This document shows positions 1-8,463 of a stretch of DNA of 64,000 bases, piece by piece. How positions within the stretch are numbered: the stretch's first letter is position 1; each line of letters opens with the position of its first letter. The notes beneath the pieces were generated by a model. It saw only the letters and a list, made by a program, of their open reading frames with translations, was not told where the DNA came from and did not search any database. This DNA is from Planktophila turicensis (GTDB taxonomy: Bacteria; Actinomycetota; Actinomycetes; Nanopelagicales; Nanopelagicaceae), in assembly GCA_965234405.1 (NCBI GenBank), contig OZ248346.1; one strand, given 5' to 3'. The translations under genes and the position numbers were made by a program.

Positions 1-315
1 AACGTCATCAAGTGACCAACCAAGAGTGCGAACGATGTCATTACCTGTCCCCGCTGGCATTACCGCGAAGGGAATATGTCGCGGAACAGCTATCTGGAGA
101 ACTAGATGAGCCAATCCATCTCCCCCGACACTAACTATGCCTTCGCAGGTATGAGAATCTAGAAAAGCCTCCAGATGAGATCTTAAATCTGCAGCGCTAT
201 GTCCTGAGAAAACCTGGTAATCAAAGCTGCGTTCTGAGAAGTAACGTACAACCGATTGGCCAACAGTGATTCCTTTGCCATGGCCAGAGGTTGGATTGAT
301 CGCTATCGCCCACAT
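1..315 (-). CDS. Diacylglycerol/lipid kinase family protein (partial, C-terminus off window)
   Basis: Lipid kinase of the DagK/YegS/BmrU family, expected to phosphorylate diacylglycerol or a related lipid with ATP at the inner face of the membrane. The N-terminal 105 codons are present. They show the opening INPTSGHGKG segment, the nucleotide-binding GGDG motif and the PAGTGND motif, all diagnostic of the DAGK catalytic domain. The ATG at 315 lies 16 nt after the tatC stop, so it is probably the last visible gene of the trmI-pafBC-tatAC run. The gene leaves the window at base 1, so length and C-terminal domain cannot be judged. Family is sure; the exact lipid substrate is not. Confidence 0.85.
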   Translation of the reverse strand, partial: MWAIAINPTSGHGKGITVGQSVVRYFSERSFDYQVFSGHSAADLRSHLEAFLDSHTCEGIVSVGGDGLAHLVLQIAVPRHIPFAVMPAGTGNDIVRTLGWSLDDV

Positions 316-331
316 GGGTCGACTCTATCGG

Positions 332-1147
332 CTATTCGGTAATTGAGGTCGGTGCTTCAATTCTGGTGCTGCCGGTTTCCAAACTTTCGATTTTTCTATC
401 TCGCTTCCTATCGACAAGGAGAGCGATACCACCTGCCATGAAGTAGAAGAGAATCAAAGGTGCCGACAACAAAACCATACTCATTGGATCAGCTGTTGGT
501 GAGAGAGCGGCGACGGCGAAGAAGATTGCGAACACCCACGCCCGCCATGGCCTGAGGATAGTTCGCCCTCTCAAGAAACCGATTAAGTTAAATGTAAGTA
601 GGAATATGGGAAGTTCGAAAGCGAGACCAACAAACAAGATTATTCTCAGTACGAAATCTAAGTAATCATCAAAGCGAACCAAATTGCTCACCGCTCCTGG
701 TGTGAAACCTAGGAGCGCCTTTATGGCAACCGGAAGAATCAGATAGCCAAGGGTTGCACCCATCATAAAGAATGGCGTTGCTGCCGTGACAAAGAGAACG
801 CTATTGCGCTTCTCTTTTCTGTGAAGTGCGGGAGCTATAAAAGCCCAAAGTTGGAAGAGCCAAATAGGAGCAGAGACTATGACGGCGGTCATCAACGCCA
901 CCTTTATCTGCAGATCTAGTGGACCTAAGACGCCACTGATATAGAGAGCTCCGCAACTTGCAGCTCCTGATGCTTGAGCCTCGCGCAAATCGCAGACAGG
1001 TTTAGCCAAGGTGACGAGGATTGAATTGTAGAAATACCATCCCCCACCAAATGCCACAGCAACTGCAAGTGCCGAAGTAAGAACTCGTTTCCGGAGTTCT
1101 CGTAAGTGGTCGATGAGCGGCATCTGTCCTTTTGGTGAAGATGCCAT
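332..1147 (-). CDS. tatC: Sec-independent protein translocase subunit TatC
   Basis: Polytopic core receptor of the twin-arginine translocase, which recognises RR signal peptides and with TatA exports folded proteins. The 271-residue protein has the conserved cytoplasmic N-terminus with HLRELRKR (about residues 14-21), about six hydrophobic segments, and the conserved glutamate in the loop/TM segment reading LAFELPIF. An upstream ATG at 1180 would give 282 residues but overlaps tatA by 29 nt. The ATG at 1147, 4 nt after the tatA stop and preceded by GAGAAG, is preferred. No tatB is seen here, as is common where TatA may serve both roles. Confidence 0.95.
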   Translation of the reverse strand: MASSPKGQMPLIDHLRELRKRVLTSALAVAVAFGGGWYFYNSILVTLAKPVCDLREAQASGAASCGALYISGVLGPLDLQIKVALMTAVIVSAPIWLFQLWAFIAPALHRKEKRNSVLFVTAATPFFMMGATLGYLILPVAIKALLGFTPGAVSNLVRFDDYLDFVLRIILFVGLAFELPIFLLTFNLIGFLRGRTILRPWRAWVFAIFFAVAALSPTADPMSMVLLSAPLILFYFMAGGIALLVDRKRDRKIESLETGSTRIEAPTSITE

Positions 1148-1151
1148 GGGA

Positions 1152-1334
1152 TTACTTCTCTTTTTTGCCGTCTTCTTCAATAACTGAATCGTCGGCCTTC
1201 ATCTCTTTCATTTCACTCTTGAAGATTCGCATTGAGCGGCCGAGAGAACGGGCTGAATCAGGGAGACGCTTCGCGCCGAAAAGGACCAGAACAACAATAA
1301 GCAGAATGACGATTTCTCTTGGGCCTAAATTCAT
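1152..1334 (-). CDS. tatA: Sec-independent protein translocase subunit TatA
   Basis: Small pore-forming subunit of the twin-arginine translocase. The 60-residue protein has a short N-terminal membrane helix (about residues 7-22), the FGAKRLPD hinge and an amphipathic helix, then a charged tail ending in lysines. The ATG at 1334 has an AAGGAG Shine-Dalgarno 8 nt upstream. It precedes tatC with a 4-nt gap. It follows pafC after a 71-nt gap that contains a plausible promoter, so tatAC-dagK may be transcribed independently of pafBC. Confidence 0.95.
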   Translation of the reverse strand: MNLGPREIVILLIVVLVLFGAKRLPDSARSLGRSMRIFKSEMKEMKADDSVIEEDGKKEK

Positions 1335-1366
1335 AGTGCGAACTCCTTAACGTGAGATTTGACCAT

Positions 1367-1372
1367 AGATTA
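1367..1372 (-). promoter_or_regulatory. Putative -10 element for tatAC
   Basis: TAATCT (TAnnnT) on the minus strand lies in the 71-nt pafC-tatA gap. It is about 33 nt upstream of the tatA start, so the transcript would carry a short leader containing the AAGGAG ribosome site. No convincing -35 is seen. Confidence 0.4.
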
Positions 1373-1405
1373 CACCAGGTATCTTTGAATGGGTAGGCGA
1401 GGAAT

Positions 1406-2332
1406 TTACCTCTCATAACGATTGAGTATCGATTCCGCTCTTCTCGCGATTTCACTTCGAATATCCACTGGGGAAAGTAGTTCGACCGCCCCTGCCGATG
1501 CAAAGACAGATCTTGAAATCCATTGTTGTGAAAATGATGATCCTTTGAAGACGGTCCCGGCATCCAGGTGGGATTCTGCAAAGCGTTCAGCAACATCCCT
1601 GGTTGGCCTCACCACTCTTACCTGAAAACGAAGCTTCTCGGGATTCTCGGGTGATGTCGTAGAAGGTTGTTCGACTTCAGCGGTTTCGGCTGATTGAACT
1701 CTATCTATTCGAAAATGCCTGAAATCCTTGGCTGTTGAACAGTACGCGTGCAGATAGAGGTACCCCTGGTTCTCGAGTATCTCTAATGGCAATACGACTC
1801 TTGTTGAAATCTCATCTTTATATAGCGAGTGATAGGCAATCTTAAGACCACTGCGATGAGCGATTGCATCCTTTATTGATGTGGTCACTTCATGGCTGAA
1901 GTCGGTTGATGCAGTCAACGCCATGGGAAGTTTAACTAAGTCTGCGATACGTTGTGAAAGAGAAGAAATCGCTTCGATCAAATCTTCTCTTTCACTTGAG
2001 ATTGCAGAACGTAAAACATCTAAACCAAGCACAAGTGCAACACCCTCTTCGTGCGTGATTGAACGAGGCTTTGCCAGGGTCGGCGCATTGGTTATCGAGA
2101 CATAACCGGATTCAAAATCTAGGTCCATCAGCTCTAGTGGCGTGTAGCCGGGAAGGCCACACATCCAGAGAGTTGTTAAGTCGTTGATCATCTGTTCGGT
2201 GGAGACTTCAAATACTCCCGCTAATTCAACGATTGAGATTCCCTGATGAGTGTTGATATATGGAACGAGATCCAACATCCGAGAAGTACGCTCGAGAGGG
2301 TTGGCAGAATTCCTCTGATCGTTCTTAGCCAT
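1406..2332 (-). CDS. pafC: WYL-domain DNA-damage regulator PafC
   Basis: Second subunit of the PafB-PafC transcription activator, which in mycobacteria drives the LexA/RecA-independent DNA damage response. The 308-residue protein has an N-terminal helix-turn-helix region (about residues 15-80), then a WYL domain with the typical block GYLYLHAYC followed by RHFRIDRV, and a C-terminal WCX-like extension. Its start overlaps the end of pafB by 8 nt, which indicates translational coupling. Unlike the usual arrangement, no Pup ligase or proteasome gene is adjacent. Confidence 0.88.
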   Translation of the reverse strand: MAKNDQRNSANPLERTSRMLDLVPYINTHQGISIVELAGVFEVSTEQMINDLTTLWMCGLPGYTPLELMDLDFESGYVSITNAPTLAKPRSITHEEGVALVLGLDVLRSAISSEREDLIEAISSLSQRIADLVKLPMALTASTDFSHEVTTSIKDAIAHRSGLKIAYHSLYKDEISTRVVLPLEILENQGYLYLHAYCSTAKDFRHFRIDRVQSAETAEVEQPSTTSPENPEKLRFQVRVVRPTRDVAERFAESHLDAGTVFKGSSFSQQWISRSVFASAGAVELLSPVDIRSEIARRAESILNRYER

Positions 2333-3263
2333 GTGTATTCACCAACTCTTTGAGACTTGTGATGATGCTTTCACGGAGTTCAATCGGTGAGTGAACATAA
2401 ACATCCTCTCCATGCCAGAGAATCAAGCCGGCGAGAGTTCGCATATCTAGGATTGGAATCTGAACCTGATCCCACTCGCCTTTAGATTCTGTCGACGAGG
2501 CCAATGCGCGAAGCGACCTACCCTTCCCGTGCCGAATATCTACGACAGCGTGGAGATTCTTATCGCCTTCAAAAACTCGTTTTGAATCGAAGTTTTCAGG
2601 AGTTTCGAAATCTTTTGGACCCTTTTTTACCGAAAAACTTCCGATTACTCGATCGAAGCGGAATGTTCGAATCTCCTCGATGTCCTGGTCTACACCAGTG
2701 AAATACCAGAAGGTAGAACGGGTTGATAGACCTATGGGAACAATGCGCCTAACTTCTTCTGACAATTCATAGTTTCTGTAAGTGAATTCAAGGATCTGAT
2801 GTTCTGCAATAGCTCGAGTGATTACAGGTAGATCAATGCCGCTTTCTGAGAAAAAGGGAACGGTATCGGGCAAATTCTGTTCATCAACGGCAATTCCTAG
2901 CGAATTCAATTTAACTAAAGCTCGCTGCGCGGCATCATCAAGTGAAGCTCCTTGCCAAGCTTGTGCTGCTAAAGAGAGGAGAGAAATCTCAAGCGGGGTG
3001 ATCTGGCCAAGATCAAGTTGGTATCTCTCTTGCTTGATTCGATAACCGGCCTCATCGTTAAAGAGCGGGTCGAAGGAACCGACTTCAATTTCTATTCCAA
3101 GGGAGCGAAGATCATCCTTATCTCTTTCGAACATTCGCTCTTTAGATTCAGCGTTTCCATCGTATCCTTCGATAGTTTTAAAGATTTCAGACTTTGTGAT
3201 AAATCTCTTCGTTGCTAAGAGCGCAATGGTGAGATTAATGAGCCGCTCACTCTTCCGCGACAC
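2325..3263 (-). CDS. pafB: WYL-domain DNA-damage regulator PafB
   Basis: Partner of PafC in a heterodimeric WYL-type activator. The ORF is open further upstream, but homology to PafB begins at SRKSERLINLTIALL. The GTG at 3263 puts this next to the start and is preceded by AAAGGGTG, giving 312 residues. The N-terminal winged HTH is followed by a WYL domain containing FWYFTGVD and RTFRFDRV. The gene overlaps the 3' end of trmI by 17 nt. In most proteasome-bearing actinobacteria, arc, dop, pup, prcBA and pafA separate these two genes; here they directly abut. Confidence 0.88.
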   Translation of the reverse strand: MSRKSERLINLTIALLATKRFITKSEIFKTIEGYDGNAESKERMFERDKDDLRSLGIEIEVGSFDPLFNDEAGYRIKQERYQLDLGQITPLEISLLSLAAQAWQGASLDDAAQRALVKLNSLGIAVDEQNLPDTVPFFSESGIDLPVITRAIAEHQILEFTYRNYELSEEVRRIVPIGLSTRSTFWYFTGVDQDIEEIRTFRFDRVIGSFSVKKGPKDFETPENFDSKRVFEGDKNLHAVVDIRHGKGRSLRALASSTESKGEWDQVQIPILDMRTLAGLILWHGEDVYVHSPIELRESIITSLKELVNTHG

Positions 3264-4098
3264 CGTAGGCACCCTTTGCTGGACGTCTGCGTCGTGGTAG
3301 CACATCGACACCAGGAGCCATGCGACGGCTTTGAATGAGGAAACCGGTGTGACCAATCATTCTCTGCTGCGGACGAACTGCCAGACCTTCGTGATGCCAA
3401 CCGCGCACGATTGTCTCCGAACTTTCTGGTTCAGTGAAATGTCCATCTTCTTTAAGTGCTTCGGCTGTCGCCGAAAGCTGAGTAGTGGTTGCAACGTAGG
3501 CAAGGAAAACTCCACCAGGACGCAAAACCTTTGCAGCCATTTCAACGCATTCCCATGGTGCGAGCATGTCTAAAATGACGCGATCGAATTCCTCTGTGAA
3601 CTCTTTCTCCTGAACAGACCCCACATCGAGTGACCAATTGGCTGGCTTCTCGCCAAAGTAGTCCGTGATATTTGCGGTGGCATTGTCGGCAAAGTCTTGG
3701 CGTCGTTCGACAGAGTGAACCGAACCTTGTGGACCGACTGCGCGAAGTAAAGAAAGAGTCAAAGCTCCGCTACCAACGCCAGCTTCTAGAACACGTGCTC
3801 CTGGGTAAATATCGGCTACACCAACAATCATCGCAGCATCTTTTGGATAGACAATGGTGGCACCGCGAGGCATTGAAAGAACGTAATCAGCGAGTAACGG
3901 AATGAAGGCGGTGAATTTCAAGCCAGCGGTAGTACTTACTACCGAACCTTCGGGTAACCCGATCAAATCATCGTGAGTAATCCAGCCTTTATGGGTATGC
4001 CACTCTTTGCCTGGGGTAATCGTGAAGCTATATAGCTTGCCCTTTGGATCGGTAAGTTGAATTCGATCGCCCGCTTGGAAATACCCTTGTTTAGACAC
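3247..4098 (-). CDS. trmI: tRNA (adenine-58-N1)-methyltransferase TrmI
   Basis: SAM-dependent enzyme that forms m1A58 (and m1A57 in some archaea) in the T-loop of tRNA. The 283-residue protein has an N-terminal beta domain, the SAM motif LEAGVGSG (residues 104-111) and the catalytic-region motif ILDMLAPW. The GTG start at 4098 is preceded by TAAGAT six bases upstream, which suggests a leaderless transcript. It heads the trmI-pafB-pafC run. In many actinobacteria trmI sits directly beside the proteasomal ATPase arc, which supports reading this as the remnant of a proteasome locus. Confidence 0.93.
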   Translation of the reverse strand: MSKQGYFQAGDRIQLTDPKGKLYSFTITPGKEWHTHKGWITHDDLIGLPEGSVVSTTAGLKFTAFIPLLADYVLSMPRGATIVYPKDAAMIVGVADIYPGARVLEAGVGSGALTLSLLRAVGPQGSVHSVERRQDFADNATANITDYFGEKPANWSLDVGSVQEKEFTEEFDRVILDMLAPWECVEMAAKVLRPGGVFLAYVATTTQLSATAEALKEDGHFTEPESSETIVRGWHHEGLAVRPQQRMIGHTGFLIQSRRMAPGVDVLPRRRRPAKGAYGVAEE

Positions 4099-4104
4099 AA
4101 GCGC

Positions 4105-4110
4105 ATCTTA
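4105..4110 (-). promoter_or_regulatory. Leaderless -10 element of trmI
   Basis: TAAGAT on the minus strand ends 6 nt before the GTG at 4098, leaving no room for a 5' leader. It fits the TAnnnT pattern repeated through the window. Confidence 0.5.
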
Positions 4111-4126
4111 GGTGAAAGTAACCATC

Positions 4127-4149
4127 CTGTCGGAACCTCGCTGTATCGT
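4127..4149 (+). promoter_or_regulatory. Putative PafBC (RecA-NDp type) damage-inducible promoter
   Basis: CTGTCGGAA at 4127-4135, then exactly 8 bases, then TATCGT at 4144-4149. The known mycobacterial RecA-independent damage promoter is TTGTCRGTG-N8-TAnnnT. The core TGTCGG, the 8-base spacer and the -10 all match; the outer positions (first T, last TG) do not. The -10 ends 7 nt before the nuclease ATG at 4157. The pafBC genes lie on the other side of this intergenic region. Confidence 0.55.
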
Positions 4150-4156
4150 CCGTGCG

Positions 4157-4909
4157 ATGGAACCGTTACGCCTCTCCCCTAGCCGCATGAACGATTTCAC
4201 CAATTGTCCACAGCTCTACAAATATCGCGCTGTAGACCAGTTGCCTGAACCGCCAAGTATCGATGCCGAACGTGGCAAGTTGATTCACTCAGTACTTGAA
4301 GATCTCTTTGAACTCCCCGCCAACTCTCGTACCTTCGATTCAGCTCTCAAACTCCTCCCTACAAAATGGCGCGAGCAACTCGAAGGTAAGCCTGAACTAG
4401 CGGCTCTCGTACTTGACGAGAAAGAGTGGTTCGACCGAGCCCAGGCGTTACTCACCAATTATTTCTCATTAGAAAAACCTCCCACCTTTGAATCTACCTA
4501 TCGCGAACTTCATTTAGAACGCGATATATCTGAAGAGATTTATCTGCATGGGTATGTAGACCGTCTCGATGTGGCACCAACCGGTGAAGTTCGTATCGTC
4601 GACTATAAGACAGGCAAATCTCCTAAGCCTGGTTGGGAAGAGAAAGCGCTCTTCCAATTACGCGTCTATGCACTCCTGTATTGGCAGAACGAAGGCGTCT
4701 TACCGAAGTTACTTCAGCTCATCTATCTCGGTGATTCACGCATCGTAAAGAGTGAACCAACCGAGGCTCAGTTGAAATCGACAGAGAAGATTCTTAAGAA
4801 TATTGGCGATGAAATTCTGACCGCTCTTGAGACCAATCACTTCCCGACGAAGAAATCTCGACTATGTGATTGGTGTTTCTTTAAAGCAATCTGCCCTGCC
4901 CACAACTAA
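4157..4909 (+). CDS. RecB-like PD-(D/E)XK exonuclease with Fe-S cluster motif
   Basis: Single-domain RecB-family nuclease of 250 residues, expected to act in DNA repair. The PD-(D/E)XK core shows a conserved His near residue 44, Asp135 in GYVDRLD, Asp149/Lys151 in IVDYKTGK, and a QLRVYA helix. Four cysteines (Cys17, Cys237, Cys240, Cys246) have the AddB/RecB-like layout for a 4Fe-4S cluster. A GTG at 4112 would extend the ORF by 15 residues, but the promoter-like TATCGT lies 7 nt before the ATG at 4157, so that start is chosen. It is divergent from trmI and convergent with metH, with a 12-nt gap between stops. Confidence 0.87.
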   Translation: MEPLRLSPSRMNDFTNCPQLYKYRAVDQLPEPPSIDAERGKLIHSVLEDLFELPANSRTFDSALKLLPTKWREQLEGKPELAALVLDEKEWFDRAQALLTNYFSLEKPPTFESTYRELHLERDISEEIYLHGYVDRLDVAPTGEVRIVDYKTGKSPKPGWEEKALFQLRVYALLYWQNEGVLPKLLQLIYLGDSRIVKSEPTEAQLKSTEKILKNIGDEILTALETNHFPTKKSRLCDWCFFKAICPAHN

Positions 4910-4921
4910 TCATTTAAAACT

Positions 4922-7900
4922 TTAGTTGGCGTTGAAGTACTTAGCCTCTGGGTGGTGAACGATGATTGCAGATGTTGACTGCTCAGGGTGCAGTTGGAAC
5001 TCTTCTGAAAGCTCAACACCGATACGCCCTGGTTCAAGAAGTTCACAGAGTTGAGTCTGCTGTTCAATATCGGGACACGCTGGATAGCCAAATGAGTAAC
5101 GTGAACCGCGATATCCCTGATCCAGAATTCCCTGCAAATCAGGTGAATCTTCACCACGAACTGCCATCTCTTCACGGATACGCGCGTGCCAATGTTCAGC
5201 AAGTGCTTCAGTAAGTTGCACAGACAAACCGTGGAGTTCAAGATAATCACGGTAAGCATTGGCTGCGAAGAGCTCGTTAGCTGCCTTGCTTACAGTGTTT
5301 CCCATTGTGACAACGTGGAAAGCAACAACATCTGTTTTGCCCGAATCCTTCGAGGCAAAGAAATCAGCTAAACACAATCTGCGATCACGAGACTGGCGAG
5401 GGAATGAGAAACGAACTCGCTCTTTACCTGCATCAGGTCCCTCGTGATGAAGGATGATCAAATCGTTTCCCTCTGAAACACATGGGAAATATCCATAGAC
5501 AACAGCAGCTTCTAGCCAACCATTGGATTGGACTTCATTGAGAAGCTTACGAAGACGCGGGCGTCCTTCTGTCTCAGCCATCGCTTCGAATTCACCACGT
5601 GCACCCTTAAGACCCCACTGCCCCATGAAGAGAGCGCGCTCATCAAGCATTCCAACGTAATCTGCAAGAGGAATGCCCTTAACAATTCGCGAACCAAAGA
5701 ATGGAGCTTTAGGGATATCGATATCAAGTGCGACATCACTTCGCACTGTGTCGATTGGTCGATCCTCTGACTTACGAGCAACGGCTTTCACTTTACGTTC
5801 ACGAAGAGCTGGAAGTTCAGCGCCTTCATCCCCGCGTTTAACGGCCATGATCGCATCCATCAGACGCAAACCTTCAAATGCGTCACGGGCGTATCGAACT
5901 TCACCTGGAAATATTGCGGCAAGATCTTGTTCTACATATGCGCGGGTAAGGGCTGCGCCACCAAGAACGACTGGCCACTTATCTGAAAGTCCTCGAGCTG
6001 TAATCTCTTCGAGGTTCTCTTTCATGATAACGGTTGACTTAACCAAGAGTCCTGACATGCCAATTGCATCGACTTCATTTTCTAGCGCAGCATCAATAAT
6101 CTGATTGATTGTCTGCTTGATTCCAATATTGACAACCTGGTAACCATTATTGGAAAGAATGATGTCAACAAGATTCTTGCCGATATCGTGAACGTCGCCC
6201 TTAACGGTTGCAAGCAACATACGTCCACGTCCGGCATCGCTGGTCTTCTCCATATGTGGTTCGAGATATGCGACTGCTGATTTCATCACTTCAGCGCTCT
6301 GTAAAACGAATGGGAGCTGCATTTCGCCCTTACCAAAGAGTTCGCCCACAACCTTCATGCCCTCGAGAAGATGATCATTAATGATGGCAAGAGGTGCAAT
6401 TCCTTCAGCCATTGCTGTATCGAGATCTTCGTTAAGACCTACCTTTTCGCCATCGATGATGCGGCGTTCAAGGCGTTCACGTAGTGGAAGAGCTGCAAGT
6501 TCGGAGGCTCGAATATTTCTTGAGGCTGCTAACTCGACACCTTCAAAGAGCTGCAGGAACTCTTGTAAAGGATCGTATGTGCATACATCGCCGTCGTAGG
6601 TGCGACGATCGTAGATGAGGTCTAGGGCAACCTCTTTTTGACGGGCTTCAATACGCGCCATCGGCATAATCTTCGAAGGATGAACAATCGCTGAATCAAG
6701 TCCTGCTTCAACGCACTCGTGAAGAAAGACTGAGTTGAGAACAACTCGCGCAGCTGGATTAAGTCCGAAAGAGACGTTACTGACTCCAAGAGTTGTCTGA
6801 ACTCGTGGATATTCGGTCTTTAAGGTCTTAATTGCGCTGATTGTTTCAATTCCATCACGACGAGTTTCCTCTTGCCCGGTTGCGATTGGGAATGTCAAAG
6901 TATCAATCAAGATATCTCCGACATTCATCCCCCAGTTGCCAGTGAGATCTTCAATCAGGCGACGAGCCACGCGAAGTTTCCAATCGGCAGTACGAGCTTG
7001 TCCTTCTTCATCAATAGTGAGTGCAACTACAGATGCTCCATGTTCTTGCGCCAAAGGCATAATGCGCGCAAAGCGAGATGTAGGCCCATCACCATCTTCA
7101 TAGTTGACTGAGTTAATGACGCAACGCCCACCGAGAGCTTCAAGACCTGCCTTTAAGACCGCGGGCTCTGTCGAATCAAGAACGATGGGAAGCGTTGAGG
7201 CAGTTGCGAAACGTGAAGCGATTTCAAACATATCGCGTGCGCCATCACGGCCTACATAGTCAACGGAAAGGTCGAGCATATGAGCGCCGTCGCGAATTTG
7301 ATCGCGCGCGATTTCAACACACGTTGCCCAATCTTCTGCAACAAGTGCATCTCGGAAGGCGCGTGAACCATTGGCATTGGTGCGCTCTCCAATGGCTAAG
7401 TAAGTTTTATCTTGTCTAAACGGAACGTATTGATAGAGCGAAGAGGCACCAGGATCTAGTTCAGGTACGCGTGACTTTACAGAATGGCGATCGAGTCTTG
7501 CGACAACGGCTGCAAGATGGGCTGGCGTTGTTCCGCAACATCCACCAATGAGTGAAATTCCATAATCATTGACGAAGGTTTCAAGCGCTGTAGCCAATTC
7601 CTCAGGTCCAAGCGGATATTCCGCACCCTTTGCTCCGAGAATCGGCAAGCCAGCATTAGGCATTACTGAAATTGCACAGTTCGCGTTCTTGGACAGATAG
7701 CGAAGGTGTTCTGACATCTCAGCAGGACCAGTTGCGCAGTTAAGGCCGATCAAATCGATATCTAAAGGTTCAAGGGCGTTGAGTGCGGCGCCGATTTCAG
7801 AACCGAGCAACATTGTGCCCGTGGTTTCCACAGTTACTTGCGCAATCAACATGACGTCTCGTCCGGACTCTGTAATTGCCTTACGTGCACCATTGACCGC

Positions 7901-8434
7901 AGCTTTTGCCTGCAGCAAATCTTGGGTGGTCTCAATCAGAAGTGCGTCCGAACCAGAATCTACGAGTCCTTTGGATGCTGTGTAGTACGCATCTCTCAAA
8001 TGTGAATACGTTGTGTGGCCAAGGCTAGGTAACTTTGTACCGGGCCCAAGTGAACCTAAGACGAAGCGAGGTTTATCTGTAGTACTGAAAGCATCAGCAG
8101 CTTCACGCGCAATCTTTCCACCTGCAAATGCAAGCTCGTAAATGCGATCTTCAATTCCGTATTCTGCAAGATTTGCCCAGTTAGCGCCGAAGGTATTGGT
8201 CTCGATGGCATCTACGCCAACCGAGAGGTAGGCATCGTGAACTGAACGCACTAAATCAGGACGAGTAACGTTGAGAATCTCATTGCAACCCTCGTGGTTT
8301 TGGAAATCTTCAAGAGAAGGATCTGCCGCCTGGAGCATGGTTCCCATGGCTCCATCAGCAATCACGGTGCGGCTAGAAAGTGCTTGACGGAGAAGGCCAT
8401 CAGCTACAGATGCTGCCTTCTTATCGCTCGTCAT
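4922..8434 (-). CDS. metH: Cobalamin-dependent methionine synthase MetH
   Basis: Transfers the methyl group of 5-methyltetrahydrofolate through cobalamin to homocysteine. The 1170-residue protein has the full module order. It starts with the homocysteine-binding barrel with zinc cysteines (LNCATGP, GGCCGT). The pterin-binding domain follows, with the DGAHMLDLSVDY region. Next come the B12 cap and B12 domain with DVHDIGKN (cobalt-ligating His749), and last the C-terminal SAM-binding reactivation domain. The start ATG at 8434 has TAACCT seven bases upstream. The transcript therefore appears leaderless, which leaves no place for a cobalamin riboswitch. It is transcribed divergently from the PAC2 gene. 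Confidence 0.97.
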   Translation of the reverse strand: MTSDKKAASVADGLLRQALSSRTVIADGAMGTMLQAADPSLEDFQNHEGCNEILNVTRPDLVRSVHDAYLSVGVDAIETNTFGANWANLAEYGIEDRIYELAFAGGKIAREAADAFSTTDKPRFVLGSLGPGTKLPSLGHTTYSHLRDAYYTASKGLVDSGSDALLIETTQDLLQAKAAVNGARKAITESGRDVMLIAQVTVETTGTMLLGSEIGAALNALEPLDIDLIGLNCATGPAEMSEHLRYLSKNANCAISVMPNAGLPILGAKGAEYPLGPEELATALETFVNDYGISLIGGCCGTTPAHLAAVVARLDRHSVKSRVPELDPGASSLYQYVPFRQDKTYLAIGERTNANGSRAFRDALVAEDWATCVEIARDQIRDGAHMLDLSVDYVGRDGARDMFEIASRFATASTLPIVLDSTEPAVLKAGLEALGGRCVINSVNYEDGDGPTSRFARIMPLAQEHGASVVALTIDEEGQARTADWKLRVARRLIEDLTGNWGMNVGDILIDTLTFPIATGQEETRRDGIETISAIKTLKTEYPRVQTTLGVSNVSFGLNPAARVVLNSVFLHECVEAGLDSAIVHPSKIMPMARIEARQKEVALDLIYDRRTYDGDVCTYDPLQEFLQLFEGVELAASRNIRASELAALPLRERLERRIIDGEKVGLNEDLDTAMAEGIAPLAIINDHLLEGMKVVGELFGKGEMQLPFVLQSAEVMKSAVAYLEPHMEKTSDAGRGRMLLATVKGDVHDIGKNLVDIILSNNGYQVVNIGIKQTINQIIDAALENEVDAIGMSGLLVKSTVIMKENLEEITARGLSDKWPVVLGGAALTRAYVEQDLAAIFPGEVRYARDAFEGLRLMDAIMAVKRGDEGAELPALRERKVKAVARKSEDRPIDTVRSDVALDIDIPKAPFFGSRIVKGIPLADYVGMLDERALFMGQWGLKGARGEFEAMAETEGRPRLRKLLNEVQSNGWLEAAVVYGYFPCVSEGNDLIILHHEGPDAGKERVRFSFPRQSRDRRLCLADFFASKDSGKTDVVAFHVVTMGNTVSKAANELFAANAYRDYLELHGLSVQLTEALAEHWHARIREEMAVRGEDSPDLQGILDQGYRGSRYSFGYPACPDIEQQTQLCELLEPGRIGVELSEEFQLHPEQSTSAIIVHHPEAKYFNAN

Positions 8435-8441
8435 GGTGCAG

Positions 8442-8447
8442 AGGTTA
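8442..8447 (-). promoter_or_regulatory. Leaderless -10 element of metH
   Basis: TAACCT on the minus strand, 7 nt before the metH ATG. It is separated by only 3 bp from the opposing -10 of the PAC2 gene. Confidence 0.5.
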
Positions 8448-8450
8448 TCG

Positions 8451-8456
8451 TAAGGT
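8451..8456 (+). promoter_or_regulatory. Leaderless -10 element of PAC2 gene
   Basis: TAAGGT on the plus strand, 7 nt before the ATG at 8464. It is back-to-back with the metH -10, so the two promoters likely exclude simultaneous polymerase binding. Confidence 0.5.
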
Positions 8457-8463
8457 GTACGTC

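Noticed and set aside
1258..1596. 112-codon minus-strand ORF spanning the tatA-pafC gap
   Set aside because: Overlaps tatA and pafC in another frame with no domain; the gap is better explained as a promoter and ribosome site.
5673..6104. 143-codon plus-strand ORF antisense to metH
   Set aside because: Ser/Arg-rich, no motif, inside the B12-binding half of metH.
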